In this document: one piece after another, positions 8,945 through 18,165 of the stretch
How the letters are laid out: each line of letters starts with the position of its first letter
Position numbering within the stretch: the first letter of the stretch is position 1
Virus record (IMG/VR): IMGVR_UViG_3300024999_001770
Coordinates: 1 to 64,000 of that record
Origin: a virus
Strand: one strand, 5' to 3'
DNA: 64,000 nt
The notes under the pieces: generated by a model
The model's database searches: none
Seen by the model: the letters and a program-made list of their open reading frames with translations, nothing else
Told to the model about the DNA's origin: nothing
Position numbers and translations under genes: made by a program

Positions 8945-9519
8945 TCTACATCAGCAATGAGGACGTACGGGCCGTTGGACGCCGCCTTGGAGAGTACAAC
9001 AAAAAAGCTCCTGCCGTTATTATGAGGGCCTTAAACAGGGCTGCCGATTCTGCAAAGACTGAAGTTGCTAGACAGGCCACTGAAAACTACTGGGTAAAAT
9101 CTACTGAAGTTAAAAAGACTATGACAATTACAAAAGCATCAAAAGGTACGCTACAGGCGGTTGTCACTTCGAAAGCAACTAGAAGAGAATTGATAGCGTT
9201 TAAGGTGAGCCCTAAAAAACCAACTCCCAAAAAACCACCTAAAATGGTAAAAGTGGCGGTTAAAAAAGAAGGTGGATTAAGAGAGTTGCTGGGGACTTTT
9301 GTGCAGGCGGGGACATCTAGCGGCAAGCCACATGTTTTACAGAGAGCAACATCAAAGAGATACCCTATTCATATCAAGTATGGTCCGTCGGTGCCAGAGA
9401 TGATTGGAGCAAATTTAAGTAAACGGCAATTCAAGCGGTTCGTGGAAGATAAAGTTAAAGAAACATACGAACGGCGCTTAGATCATGAAATCGCTCGGAT
9501 TATTGAGGGGGGAAGGTAA
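8941..9519 (+). CDS. Minor tail protein Z-like (tail completion)
   Basis: 192 aa, very basic. The start (VIMRALNRAADSAKTEVAR) and the following AFKVSPKKPTP linker are typical of the prophage minor tail protein Z family, which closes or connects the tail end that docks to the head. It overlaps both neighbours (ATGA and TAATG junctions), giving a tightly coupled neck cassette. Confidence 0.7.
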   Translation: MIYISNEDVRAVGRRLGEYNKKAPAVIMRALNRAADSAKTEVARQATENYWVKSTEVKKTMTITKASKGTLQAVVTSKATRRELIAFKVSPKKPTPKKPPKMVKVAVKKEGGLRELLGTFVQAGTSSGKPHVLQRATSKRYPIHIKYGPSVPEMIGANLSKRQFKRFVEDKVKETYERRLDHEIARIIEGGR

Positions 9520-9986
9520 TGATTCCGGTACTCTTGCAGGACTTTCTTGTCAAAGAAGCCAAAAAACTGTTTGACGGATTTACCTTGAAGAATGCCAAAG
9601 GCGAAGAAGTCCCCCTTAACGTGTGCCCTCAGCGTCTACCAGCCCGAAAGGGCCAAAAAGACACGGCGCACTACCCTTTCCTCGTTATACAGTTGCTTGA
9701 TGGCAAAGACCCGACAGAGCTAGGCCCTAATCAATGCAGGGTTCTTTTTTATTGCGGTGTATATGATGACACGGACGATTACCAGGGATATCGTGATTCT
9801 CTTAATATGATTCAAAAGCTTTATGATCATTTAATGCGAAAACGCGTATTCGATAAAAAATATAGGGTCGAATACCCTATTGAATGGTCTGTTACTGAGG
9901 AAGATTATTATCCCTATTACTATGCTGGCTTAGAGACTACTTGGACAGTAGGAAAAATCTCTATGGAAGATGACGAATTAACTTAA
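9519..9986 (+). CDS. Tail terminator-like neck protein
   Basis: 155 aa. The sequence FLVIQLLDGKDPTELG, then a beta-strand VLFYCGVYDDTDDYQGYRD and a helical region, is the usual pattern of phage tail-terminator proteins, which cap the tail tube and set its length together with the tape measure. Placement just before the sheath gene supports this. The family was inferred from pattern and order, not from a search. Confidence 0.55.
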   Translation: MIPVLLQDFLVKEAKKLFDGFTLKNAKGEEVPLNVCPQRLPARKGQKDTAHYPFLVIQLLDGKDPTELGPNQCRVLFYCGVYDDTDDYQGYRDSLNMIQKLYDHLMRKRVFDKKYRVEYPIEWSVTEEDYYPYYYAGLETTWTVGKISMEDDELT

Positions 9987-9999
9987 AGGAGTTGATAAA

Positions 10000-11460
10000 A
10001 TGCCTTATAACCACGGCGTGTATGTGCAGGAGAATCCTACTTCGGTAGTCGCTCCCCTAACCGCAGACAGTGCAGTACAGGTAATTATAGGCACTGCACC
10101 GGTTAACCTGCTTGATGACCCAGCAAGCGCTTTCAATAAGCCACTTTTGGCTAATACCTTCGCAGAAGCATCGGCAAAGGTAGGTTACTCTGATACATTT
10201 GCTGATTATACCCTGTGCCAAGCTATTGATGCCAGTTTTCGGGTATTCAACGTGGCGCCCCTGGTACTAATAAACGTGCTAGATCCGGCAACCCACAAAG
10301 AATCCATCGCGGCATCCCTGAAAGCTATCACAAATAATCAGGTGCTGATTCCTGAAGAGGGAATCTTGAAGGCGGGTCTTGTTGTTAAAAATGAAGAAAC
10401 CCTTGTTACGTATGACCTTACCGACGATTATACCCTTGAGTTTGACACTAGCGGCTATCTGCTTTTGAAAGTTGTCACTGGTGGCCAAATTGCTATTGAT
10501 GCAGAAACCAAGCTAAGTATTGCATATGACAAGCTCAAGCCTAGCCTTGTTGATAAAGATGACATCATAGGCAGCTATACTGCCGCCACTGGTGTATATG
10601 CGGGACTTGAATGTGTGTCGCAGGTTTATCCCCGGCTGGGGCTAGTCCCCTGCTTGCTGTTAGCGCCAGGCTGGAGTCATATCCCGGAGGTTGGAACTGC
10701 TCTGAGCGCTAAGTGTGAGAGCATCAACGGCGTATTTAAGGCTAATTGCCTAAAGGACATTGACTCTACCGCAAATGGTGTAGTTGAATACTCCAGTGCT
10801 AAAGCCTGGAAAGATACAAATTCCTACACCGGCAAGCATGATATTGTTTGCTGGCCAATGTGCAAGATCGGGACCAGGAAGTACCACATGAGCGCGTTAA
10901 TGGCGGCCCTGATCGCTTACACTGACGCTAGTAATGGCGGGGTGCCTTACGTATCGCCATCAAACAAGAGCATGGGGATATCAGGTGCAATTCTTGATAG
11001 CGGTACAGAGGTATTTCTTGACCAGCTTCAAGCCAACCTCCTCAACGGCGGCGGGATTTGCACCGTGATTAATCTCAATGGCTGGCGTTCTTGGGGAAAT
11101 AATACCGGCATTTACCCGACTTCAACAGACGTAAAGGATCGCTTTATCCCAGTCCGACGTATGTTTGATTGGTGGGGGAATAGCTTTATCCTCACATATT
11201 TTCAAAAGGTAGATAGTCCGTTAAATAAAAGGCTCATAGAGGCGGTTGTCGATAGCGAAAATATTCGAGCCAACGGCTATAAGGCACGGTTCCAGATTGC
11301 CGATGCGCATATTGAATACAGTGTGGCAGAGAACCCGGTCACGGACCTGCTAAACGGAAAGATCACATTCCACCAGTATCTAACCCCGTTCCCCCCAGCA
11401 GAAACTATTGTGAATGTGCTTGAGTTCGACCCGACTGCTTTAACTGCAGCTCTAGAATAA
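10000..11460 (+). CDS. Tail sheath protein
   Basis: 486 aa. This is the contractile sheath subunit; it identifies the virion as a myovirus. The N-terminus (NHGVYVQENPTSVVAP) and the middle domain (YPRLGLVPCLLLAPGWS) are typical. The conserved C-terminal assembly region includes GWRSWGNNTGIYP and FIPVRRMFDWWGN. Start ATG with AAAGGAG upstream. Confidence 0.93.
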   Translation: MPYNHGVYVQENPTSVVAPLTADSAVQVIIGTAPVNLLDDPASAFNKPLLANTFAEASAKVGYSDTFADYTLCQAIDASFRVFNVAPLVLINVLDPATHKESIAASLKAITNNQVLIPEEGILKAGLVVKNEETLVTYDLTDDYTLEFDTSGYLLLKVVTGGQIAIDAETKLSIAYDKLKPSLVDKDDIIGSYTAATGVYAGLECVSQVYPRLGLVPCLLLAPGWSHIPEVGTALSAKCESINGVFKANCLKDIDSTANGVVEYSSAKAWKDTNSYTGKHDIVCWPMCKIGTRKYHMSALMAALIAYTDASNGGVPYVSPSNKSMGISGAILDSGTEVFLDQLQANLLNGGGICTVINLNGWRSWGNNTGIYPTSTDVKDRFIPVRRMFDWWGNSFILTYFQKVDSPLNKRLIEAVVDSENIRANGYKARFQIADAHIEYSVAENPVTDLLNGKITFHQYLTPFPPAETIVNVLEFDPTALTAALE

Positions 11461-11477
11461 AGGAGGCGTAACCAGTT

Positions 11478-12002
11478 ATGAGTGAAGTAAACCCTATTCC
11501 CGAAAAAGTTGTTAATTTCAATGTCTATGACGAAGGCGAAAAGCTAGTTGGAGTGTCTGGCGAAGTCACGCTCCCTAACCTAGAGGCCATGACGGAAACT
11601 ATCTCTGGTGCAGGGATAGCGGGTGAATACGAAAGCCCTACTCCCGGCCATTTTGGCAGCATCACGACAGAGATTCCCTTTAGGACTCTCTATGACAGTT
11701 CCTTTAAGCTTATGGTACCTGGCGGCAGAACGATCACCCTGCGAGCATCCCAGCAGTCCTACGATGTAGCAGGTGGGGAAATCAAGCATCGGGGACTAAA
11801 GATTGTACTAAAAGTTATGCCGAAAGGACTAGATCTTGGCAAGCTTGCGGTGGGAAGCCCAACAGACACAAAAAACAGTCTCGAAGTCTTGTATATCAAG
11901 ATCGTTGAAAACGGAAAGACTTTACTTGAACTGGATAAGCAGAATTTCGTCTTCATCGTCAACGGTACTGATGTCCTGGCAGATGTCAGGGACCAAATTT
12001 AG
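11478..12002 (+). CDS. Major tail tube protein (P2 FII family)
   Basis: 174 aa, matching the P2 FII tube protein in size and in order after the sheath. Recognisable elements are VNFNVYDEGEKLVGVSGEV at the N-terminus, the AGIAGEYESPTPGHFGS loop, and the LRASQQSYDVAGGE segment. It polymerises into the inner tail tube. AAAGGAGG precedes the ATG. Confidence 0.88.
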   Translation: MSEVNPIPEKVVNFNVYDEGEKLVGVSGEVTLPNLEAMTETISGAGIAGEYESPTPGHFGSITTEIPFRTLYDSSFKLMVPGGRTITLRASQQSYDVAGGEIKHRGLKIVLKVMPKGLDLGKLAVGSPTDTKNSLEVLYIKIVENGKTLLELDKQNFVFIVNGTDVLADVRDQI

Positions 12003-12012
12003 GAGGGCAACC

Positions 12013-12306
12013 ATGAATAATAAAACAATAACCCTGTCTAAACCGTACGAGTTTGAAGGTGAAACCTATACGGAAATCGATCTACAGGGACTGGACGACC
12101 TCAAGGCAAAAGACCTTTCGGTGGTCGACAAGATTCATATTTCAAAGGGATGTAACCCTGCGATGAGCGGCCTGACAGTTGACTATGCCATGATTACTGC
12201 GAGCATGGTTACAAAAAAGCCGCTTGAATTTTTTGAGAATCTACCCGCCAAGGACGCTATGGCCATAAAAAATGTGGTAATGCGTTTTTTTTACAAAGAG
12301 GGCTAA
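12013..12306 (+). CDS. Tail assembly chaperone, short form (gpE-like)
   Basis: 97 aa zero-frame product. The N-terminal TITLSKPYEFEGETYTEIDL is typical of the tail assembly chaperones that bind the tape measure before tube polymerisation. It ends eleven nucleotides after an eight-T run, the site of a likely -1 frameshift that makes the longer partner. AGGAGGG precedes the ATG. Confidence 0.8.
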   Translation: MNNKTITLSKPYEFEGETYTEIDLQGLDDLKAKDLSVVDKIHISKGCNPAMSGLTVDYAMITASMVTKKPLEFFENLPAKDAMAIKNVVMRFFYKEG

Positions 12307-12440
12307 ACCCCGGAGACGGGAAAGGGCTCATAAGAATAGCAATAAAGGCAGCAATGGCTACCTTTACTAGTGCTGAATTCTTTTTGGATTTGTCGTTAGA
12401 TGATTTTTTTGAGGTGATTTCAGATATAACTAAAAAATAA
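12013..12440 (+). CDS. Tail assembly chaperone, long form by programmed -1 frameshift
   Basis: The run T(8) at 12285-12292 contains a T-TTT-TTT slippery heptamer in the correct phase. Slipping back one base after codon 93 continues translation through 49 further codons to the TAA at 12438-12440, giving about 142 aa. The extension ends in an acidic helical segment (AEFFLDLSLDDFFEVI) like known gpE' extensions. A small CCCG-GAGA-CGGG stem (12309-12320) lies about 17 nt downstream and could stimulate slipping. Frameshifted chaperones just before the tape measure are near-universal in tailed phages with long tails. Confidence 0.72.
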
Positions 12441-12465
12441 AAGCGCTCTGAAATAGGGCGCTTTT
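12439..12465 (+). terminator. Hairpin terminator/attenuator before tape measure
   Basis: Perfect arms AAAAGCGC and GCGCTTTT enclose an 11-nt loop. The right arm ends in four T, and the left arm overlaps the frameshift stop codon. In the middle of a late operon it may act as an attenuator that lowers downstream expression, or it may be ignored by antiterminated polymerase. Confidence 0.5.
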
Positions 12466-12487
12466 ATACCGGAAACGAGGTGATACC

Positions 12488-14632
12488 ATGGCTGGCAGAG
12501 TGTACGAAACTATGTTTGAGTTAGGCGCCAGAATAAACAGCTCTTTCGGAAGTGCCTTTACGAACGCTCAAAATCAACTCGAAGCTACTAGTGGGCAGAC
12601 TGAAAAAGCTAATACAATGTTTGGCAAGTTGGGCGCTGGGTTAGGCGTGGCGGCGGTAGGAATAGGCGCAGCGGCTTTAGCCGCCGGAGGATTAGCGGTT
12701 AGCGTCAGCGATGATTTGCAGAAGTCTCTCAACGGAGTGCAATCCGCAAGCGGTATAGCAGATGACGCCATGGCAGGCATGAAAGAAACCATGATTGCGA
12801 TCTACAATGACAATTTTGGCGAGAACTTTGAAGAAATTGGCGCGGCCATGACTACAGTTAGCCAACAAACGGGATTAGCCGGAGACGCTTTAAAAGAAAC
12901 TACTGAAAGTGCCTTACTACTAAAGGATACTTTTGAATTAGAGGTTGCGGATAGCGTCAAAGGTGCCAATCAACTTATGAAGCAATTCGGGGATGATAGC
13001 ACGGAAGCCTATAACCTCATAGCTCAAGGTGCTCAAAGTGGACTAAATGCTAATGGTGATTTGCTGGACACGTTGAATGAGTATGGCGGAACGTTTGCCG
13101 CACAAGGGTTTTCGAGTGTAGAAATGTTCAATATGCTTTCCAATGCCTCAAAGTCAGGTATCCGAGACGTAGATTTAGCCGCGGACGCAATAAAAGAATT
13201 CGGGATTAGGTCCAAGGATGGAAGTACGACTTCAGCGGCAGGATTCGATGCATTAGGACTGAACGCCGCATCGATGACTAAGGCCTTTGCCACTGGCGGT
13301 GATACCGCAAAAGTAGCCTTTAGTAAGACAACCGCAGCCCTACTCGCGATGAAAGACCCTGTAGCGCAAAATGCCGCAGGAGTAGCCTTGTTTGGTGCTC
13401 AATTTGAGGATATGGGGATTAAGGGAATTACGGCCTTGGTCAATACACAGGGTAGTATTAGTAAGACAACGGATGCTTTGGGTAAAATTAACGCTGTAAA
13501 ATACAATACTTTCGGCGAGGCAATGGAGGGCATAAAACGTAATTTACAGACAGGATTATTGCTTCCACTTGGCGAGAAGATACTACCAAAACTCAATGAA
13601 TTTGCAGGATGGATTACTGCTAATATGCCAGCGATCCAGAATGAAATTGAGTACGCGTTTAATGAAGCTGGAAAAGCCGTTACTTTTCTATCTGACAACA
13701 TGGATATTATCATCCCTGTACTTGCTGGAGTTGTAGGCGGCATAGTTGCCTTTGAAGTAATAACTACGGTAGTAGGTCTAATCAAATCCTTTCAACTCGC
13801 CACAGAGGGAGTGACTATCGCACAATGGTTATTTAACGCAGCTATGACTGCTAATCCTATTGGTATAGCTGTGGTAGCAATAGCGGCGTTAATAGCTGCA
13901 GGGGTCGCGCTGTGGATGAACTGGGACACCGTAAAGGCAAAAGCATTAGAGCTATGGGAAGGAGTCAAGAGTACTTTTGTTGGCGTAGGAGAATGGTTCA
14001 GCAGTAATGTAGTAGAGCCTATAAAAAGCGTCTTCTCCGATATCGGCGACTGGTTTGACAATAATGTAATTCAACCGATCTTAGGGTTAGTCCCTAATTG
14101 GTTAAAGAAAATATTCTCAGGTGGTAGTGCATCCGCAAGCTTAACTGTAACATCAGATACAGGAGATATCCCCGGTAATGCAGAGGGAACAGATAACTGG
14201 CGTGGCGGCCTTACCTGGGTAGGGGAACAGGGTCCTGAGCTAGTGAATCTTCCGAGTGGCGCACAGGTTTTTTCAAACCCAAAATCATTAGCTATGGTTC
14301 GGAACGTAAACCAAAATGTTATACCGGCTAAAGCGAGCGCAATAGCCGGTATGGTTCAGGACGTAAACCAAAACGTTATACCTAACGCTAATAGTGAGGA
14401 TAAGAATCAGGCTAGACTCACGCTATCTGATTTGGAGGGCAAGCTCCAACGATCTAGTATAACAAACAATGATACTTCTTTCGCCCCAGTATTTTCCCCT
14501 CAAATAACTATTGAGGGCAATGCAGACGAAGCAACAGTAACAAAGGTTATAAAAATGTCCTTCGATGAATTCAAGAGGTTTATGAAGCAATATGAAAACG
14601 ATAAACACAGACTCCAATTCTCCCCCAGTTAG
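12488..14632 (+). CDS. Tail tape measure protein
   Basis: 714 aa. It sets tail length and is probably ejected with DNA. The N-terminus (MFELGARINSSFGSAF) followed by Gly/Ala-rich hydrophobic segments (about 50-80) and the TP901-type core is typical. Hydrophobic segments at about 398-425 and 460-480 are possible membrane-insertion helices. A conserved GLTWVGEQGPELVNLPSGAQ motif lies at about 575. An internal repeat (RNVNQNVIPAKASAIAGM, then QDVNQNVIPNANS) follows it. At about 2.1 kb it implies a fairly short tail. Confidence 0.9.
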   Translation: MAGRVYETMFELGARINSSFGSAFTNAQNQLEATSGQTEKANTMFGKLGAGLGVAAVGIGAAALAAGGLAVSVSDDLQKSLNGVQSASGIADDAMAGMKETMIAIYNDNFGENFEEIGAAMTTVSQQTGLAGDALKETTESALLLKDTFELEVADSVKGANQLMKQFGDDSTEAYNLIAQGAQSGLNANGDLLDTLNEYGGTFAAQGFSSVEMFNMLSNASKSGIRDVDLAADAIKEFGIRSKDGSTTSAAGFDALGLNAASMTKAFATGGDTAKVAFSKTTAALLAMKDPVAQNAAGVALFGAQFEDMGIKGITALVNTQGSISKTTDALGKINAVKYNTFGEAMEGIKRNLQTGLLLPLGEKILPKLNEFAGWITANMPAIQNEIEYAFNEAGKAVTFLSDNMDIIIPVLAGVVGGIVAFEVITTVVGLIKSFQLATEGVTIAQWLFNAAMTANPIGIAVVAIAALIAAGVALWMNWDTVKAKALELWEGVKSTFVGVGEWFSSNVVEPIKSVFSDIGDWFDNNVIQPILGLVPNWLKKIFSGGSASASLTVTSDTGDIPGNAEGTDNWRGGLTWVGEQGPELVNLPSGAQVFSNPKSLAMVRNVNQNVIPAKASAIAGMVQDVNQNVIPNANSEDKNQARLTLSDLEGKLQRSSITNNDTSFAPVFSPQITIEGNADEATVTKVIKMSFDEFKRFMKQYENDKHRLQFSPS

Positions 14633-14645
14633 AGGAGGGACATGA

Positions 14646-14852
14646 ATGTCATACACAACTAAACAGGGTGATATGTGGGACTCGATGGCAAAGAGTCTTT
14701 ATGGAAGCGAGAAATACACAGAGCAATTAATGCAAGCCAATACCTCTAATATCTCGACCGTAGTTTTCCCTGCAGGGGTAGTATTAACAGTGCCCGAGGT
14801 GAATGCAGGGGCCAACACCAACACGTCATCCCTGCCGCCATGGAGGACTTGA
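14646..14852 (+). CDS. Tail protein X (P2 gpX-like, LysM-type)
   Basis: 68 aa with a LysM-like fold (TTKQGDMWDSMAKSLYGSE; FPAGVVLTVPEV). gpX-like proteins sit between tape measure and gpD and connect the tube tip and hub. The ATG at 14646 is used because GAGGAGGG lies upstream. The stop is adjacent to the gpD start at 14854. Confidence 0.82.
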   Translation: MSYTTKQGDMWDSMAKSLYGSEKYTEQLMQANTSNISTVVFPAGVVLTVPEVNAGANTNTSSLPPWRT

Positions 14853-14853
14853 T

Positions 14854-15867
14854 ATGTTAGCACGTAGAGTAAGTATCGACATTGTTTACCAGGGCGTTAA
14901 TATTTCGGGCAGCATTGCAAATGATTTGGAATCTTTTAGCTATACGGACAATGCAAGAGAGACAGCAGATTCTATATCTATTACGCTTAAGGACGATGCT
15001 GGCAAGTGGATCTCTACCTGGGCTCCGGAACAGGGCGACAAAATAAAAGCTTCTATCCTTACAACAAACTGGCGAAAAGAGGGGGACACTCAGAAGCTAG
15101 ATTGCGGCGCATTCATGGTTGACGAGCCAGAATATGCAGGCCGACCCAGAACATTATCGCTTAATGCGGCAGCCCTTCCATCGGATAATAATTTCAGGGA
15201 CACGACAAAAAGCCGGACGTGGGAAAATGTAACGACAAAGAACCTTGCAAATGATATTGCGTCTAATGCTGGGCTTTCTCTTTATTATGATACGGCAAAA
15301 ATTTTTACGATCTCATATCTCGAGCAGAGTGAGCAGGCAGATAGTGCTTTCCTTGCAGATGTTTGTTCTAGATATGGACTAAGCCTCAAAATATACAATG
15401 ATAGAATAGTGATGTTCTCTGAACAGGAATACGAGGCCAGAGAGCCTATTGCATCAGTTACCGAAGAAATGACCGAAGGTAATTGGTCAGCAAAGAAGTC
15501 GCTTACTGGGACCGGGTATGATGCTTGTGTATTAACTTATACCCCGCCTGATTCTGGTCAGAAGTTACAATATACATTCGAACTTAATTCATCCCCAAAA
15601 AAGATCCTTAGGATCAACCAGGATGTAACAAGTGTGGCAGAAGCAGAGATTGTTGCGAAGGCTGAACTAAGAAAAGCGAATACCAAACAGTATACAATGA
15701 CTTTTACTGTACCTGGTAATGTTGATTTTATCGCAAGTTCAATAATCAGGGTTACAGGGTTCGGAGTATTTGATAGCAAATACTATATCGATAAGGTTGA
15801 TCATAGCATTGGGAGTAAGTTTACTTCATCGTTAGAGCTTCACCGAGTGCTGGAAGGAGGATATTAA
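14854..15867 (+). CDS. Baseplate hub / late control protein D-like (gpD)
   Basis: 337 aa from the ATG at 14854. The pattern ARRVSIDIVYQGVNIS, LESFSYTDNARETADSISI and WENVTTKNLANDIASNAGL is characteristic of the P2 gpD / phage hub family that forms the trimeric central hub. An upstream frame (from 14803) overlaps gpX and lacks a ribosome site. The stop overlaps the gpV ATG (TAATG). Confidence 0.86.
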   Translation: MLARRVSIDIVYQGVNISGSIANDLESFSYTDNARETADSISITLKDDAGKWISTWAPEQGDKIKASILTTNWRKEGDTQKLDCGAFMVDEPEYAGRPRTLSLNAAALPSDNNFRDTTKSRTWENVTTKNLANDIASNAGLSLYYDTAKIFTISYLEQSEQADSAFLADVCSRYGLSLKIYNDRIVMFSEQEYEAREPIASVTEEMTEGNWSAKKSLTGTGYDACVLTYTPPDSGQKLQYTFELNSSPKKILRINQDVTSVAEAEIVAKAELRKANTKQYTMTFTVPGNVDFIASSIIRVTGFGVFDSKYYIDKVDHSIGSKFTSSLELHRVLEGGY

Positions 15868-16295
15868 TGCTAAAAAACATGATTCGAATAGGAAAAATAT
15901 CCTCGGTTAATGCAACCAAGGGTACGGTGAGAGTGGTAATAGATGACCAACAGGATATAGTGACCAATGAGCTGCCATTGCTGGCGGGCGAATATAACAT
16001 GCCTGAGGCGGGGGACCTGGTTCTTTGCCTATTTTTAGGTAACGGAATATCAAGCGGGTTTTGCCTCGGGAAGTATTTTTCGACTGTGAGCCCCCCACCA
16101 GTGACAGATTCGCAGATAATTTATAAGGATTTTGGAGACGGATCTTATATCAAGTACGACAAAGGCTCTAAAACATTAACTATTAAGACTGATAACGTGG
16201 CTATTGAAGGCAATCTTAGCGTAACCGGCAATATATCAGCAACAGGAACTATTCTCGATGTAGGTGGTAACACGAACAACCACTCTCACTCGTAG
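15867..16295 (+). CDS. Baseplate spike protein V-like (gpV) with C-terminal HxH
   Basis: 142 aa. The OB-fold part covers about residues 1-85 (IRIGKISSVNATKGTVRVV). A beta-helix follows (KTLTIKTDNVAIEGNLSVTG) and the protein ends NNHSHS. P2-type spikes coordinate an iron ion at the tip through an HxH motif, and the HSH at the very end fits this. It would pierce the outer layer of the cell envelope on contraction. Confidence 0.85.
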   Translation: MLKNMIRIGKISSVNATKGTVRVVIDDQQDIVTNELPLLAGEYNMPEAGDLVLCLFLGNGISSGFCLGKYFSTVSPPPVTDSQIIYKDFGDGSYIKYDKGSKTLTIKTDNVAIEGNLSVTGNISATGTILDVGGNTNNHSHS

Positions 16296-16310
16296 CGGGA
16301 TGGTGATTAT

Positions 16311-16712
16311 ATGATTGGGTACTTTGGCAAGGACATTATTTTTGAAACCAGCGATCAGCGCATCCTTACCTTTTCCGGACTTAAGCAGGAGATCGCAAGC
16401 CGTTGGGGTAGTCATGAGCTCATCGGCGCAAAACCTAGGACTGAGTACATAGGTCCTGGACTTGATACGATTTCTTTTACCGTAGATTTAAACGGCAATA
16501 ATGGAGTGAAGCCACGTACCGAAATGGACCTATGGTTAGTTAAAGCAAGGGACGGAGTAGCGGAAACCTTTGTTATTGGTGATAAGCCCTTGGGTGCAGA
16601 CAAATGGATAGTTAAGTCGGTAAGTCAAGCATGGAACACGGTATTTAACCACGGTGAGATTTTCTCTGGCAAGGTAGACGTTACACTTGAAGAATATATT
16701 TCAGTGCTGTAG
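16311..16712 (+). CDS. P2 gpU-like tail protein
   Basis: 133 aa. The segment IGYFGKDIIFETSDQRILTF and the middle RWGSHELIGAKPRTEYIGPG are signatures of the P2 GpU family, a tail component carried here within the baseplate cluster. The ATG is preceded by GGGATGGTG. Its position between spike and gpW/gp25 matches many Firmicute P2-like cassettes. Confidence 0.8.
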   Translation: MIGYFGKDIIFETSDQRILTFSGLKQEIASRWGSHELIGAKPRTEYIGPGLDTISFTVDLNGNNGVKPRTEMDLWLVKARDGVAETFVIGDKPLGADKWIVKSVSQAWNTVFNHGEIFSGKVDVTLEEYISVL

Positions 16713-16724
16713 GGAGGAGATCTT

Positions 16725-17033
16725 GTGATGATAGAGTTAAGCGATGTCGTCCTGCAGATTGATTTCTCTGCAACCGGCACGGATGAAGTAATTCAGAATG
16801 TAAAAACGATCATAACTACCCCGGCCGGCACGGTCCCCTTTGATCGCGACTTCGGGATTGACTGGAGTCTGCTTGACCTGCCGATCGGAGAATCCATGGC
16901 TAAGCTGACGGTGGAATATATCGAAAAAATTAAAAAATACGAACCTAGGGCTAGTGTAAATAGCATATCTTTTACAGCAAATGACTCTGGCCAGCTCATA
17001 CCAAAGGTGGTGATTAACATTGTCAACGCTTAG
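16725..17033 (+). CDS. Baseplate wedge protein (gpW/gp25-like)
   Basis: 102 aa with the gp25/lysozyme-like fold pattern: TTPAGTVPFDRDFGIDWSLLDLP, quoted in part, then LTVEYIEKIKKYEPRASV. It joins wedge to inner baseplate and sheath. The start is GTG at 16725 (or ATG at 16728) after GGGAGGAG. The last 14 nt overlap the gpJ gene. Confidence 0.85.
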   Translation: MMIELSDVVLQIDFSATGTDEVIQNVKTIITTPAGTVPFDRDFGIDWSLLDLPIGESMAKLTVEYIEKIKKYEPRASVNSISFTANDSGQLIPKVVINIVNA

Positions 17034-18165
17034 CAATCTTCCGGACATCAACTTTGTAGACACCAATGTTGAAACCTTACTGACTAGCATGATAGCTGAA
17101 TACGAAGCGGCGTATCTGGCTCAGACAGGAACGGCCAAAACGCTCCAGCCAGGGGATCCGGTGCGGATATGGATCTACACACAGGCGCTCCGAGTTTATC
17201 AAGCCCTTTTACTCATTGACTCAACAGCAAAGCGCAATCTTTTAAGGTATGCGAACAGCAACTACCTCGATAATCTGGGGGCGCGATATGGGACAAGAGG
17301 AACGAGGCTTGCAGCAGACAAGGCCGTTGTCATAGTTAGGTACACTTTATCGGCAGTACAAGCAGGAGATATTACGATTCCGGCGGGTAATAGAACAAGT
17401 CCAGGGGCTAATGTGTTTTTTGCCACTTCAGCGGCAGCGGTAATTCCTGCTGGAAGCACAACTCTTGACGTTGCCTCGGAATGCACAGCAGCAGGGGTAG
17501 CAGGGAACGGCTACACGGCAGGACAGGTAAACATATTGGTAGACCCTATTGCTTATGTTGCAAGCGCTAGTAATATTAACACTAGCCAGGGTGGCGCTGA
17601 TATTGAGACAGACGATGCTTACAGAGAGCGTCTTTTTTTATTGCCTGAATCATTCAGTGTAGCAGGACCTTCGGAGGCTTATGAATATTTTACCAAGCAG
17701 TACAGCTCATCAATTGCCGACGTTAAGGTGACCTCGCCCACTGCTGGGGAGGTTGACGTTAGGTTTATCTTAGAGAATGGAGTAGTACCAGGGGAAACGA
17801 TAATCGCTGGGGTTTTGGCTTATCTAGGCGATACGAGTCGAAGACCTTTAACTGACAGCGTGACCGTGCAGGAACCAACTGCCGTGAATTATAATATTAC
17901 CTTAACCTATTATATTAAGGCTAGCGACACAACCAATGCGACGATTATTCAGGCAGCAGTTACCACTGCTATAGCTAATTACGTTATATGGCAGAAGAGT
18001 AAAATCGGGCGCAGTATTAATCCGTCAGAATTGATTTCCAGAGTAGTTGGGGCGGGGGCAAAGAGAGTTGTTTTAACTTTACCAATCTATGAGGCCATTA
18101 CAGAAACTGAGCTTGCTGTCGCCGATGCTATAACGGTTACCTATGGGGGGCTAGAAGATGAGTAG
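17020..18165 (+). CDS. Baseplate protein J-like (gpJ)
   Basis: 381 aa. Motifs YLDNLGARYGTRGTRLAADK and ETDDAYRERLFLLPESFSVAG are typical of gpJ, the wedge protein that links the gpW ring to gpI and the fibres. The TTG start is used with AAGGTGG upstream and overlaps gpW. The 3' end overlaps gpI by 8 nt. Confidence 0.88.
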   Translation: MSTLSNLPDINFVDTNVETLLTSMIAEYEAAYLAQTGTAKTLQPGDPVRIWIYTQALRVYQALLLIDSTAKRNLLRYANSNYLDNLGARYGTRGTRLAADKAVVIVRYTLSAVQAGDITIPAGNRTSPGANVFFATSAAAVIPAGSTTLDVASECTAAGVAGNGYTAGQVNILVDPIAYVASASNINTSQGGADIETDDAYRERLFLLPESFSVAGPSEAYEYFTKQYSSSIADVKVTSPTAGEVDVRFILENGVVPGETIIAGVLAYLGDTSRRPLTDSVTVQEPTAVNYNITLTYYIKASDTTNATIIQAAVTTAIANYVIWQKSKIGRSINPSELISRVVGAGAKRVVLTLPIYEAITETELAVADAITVTYGGLEDE

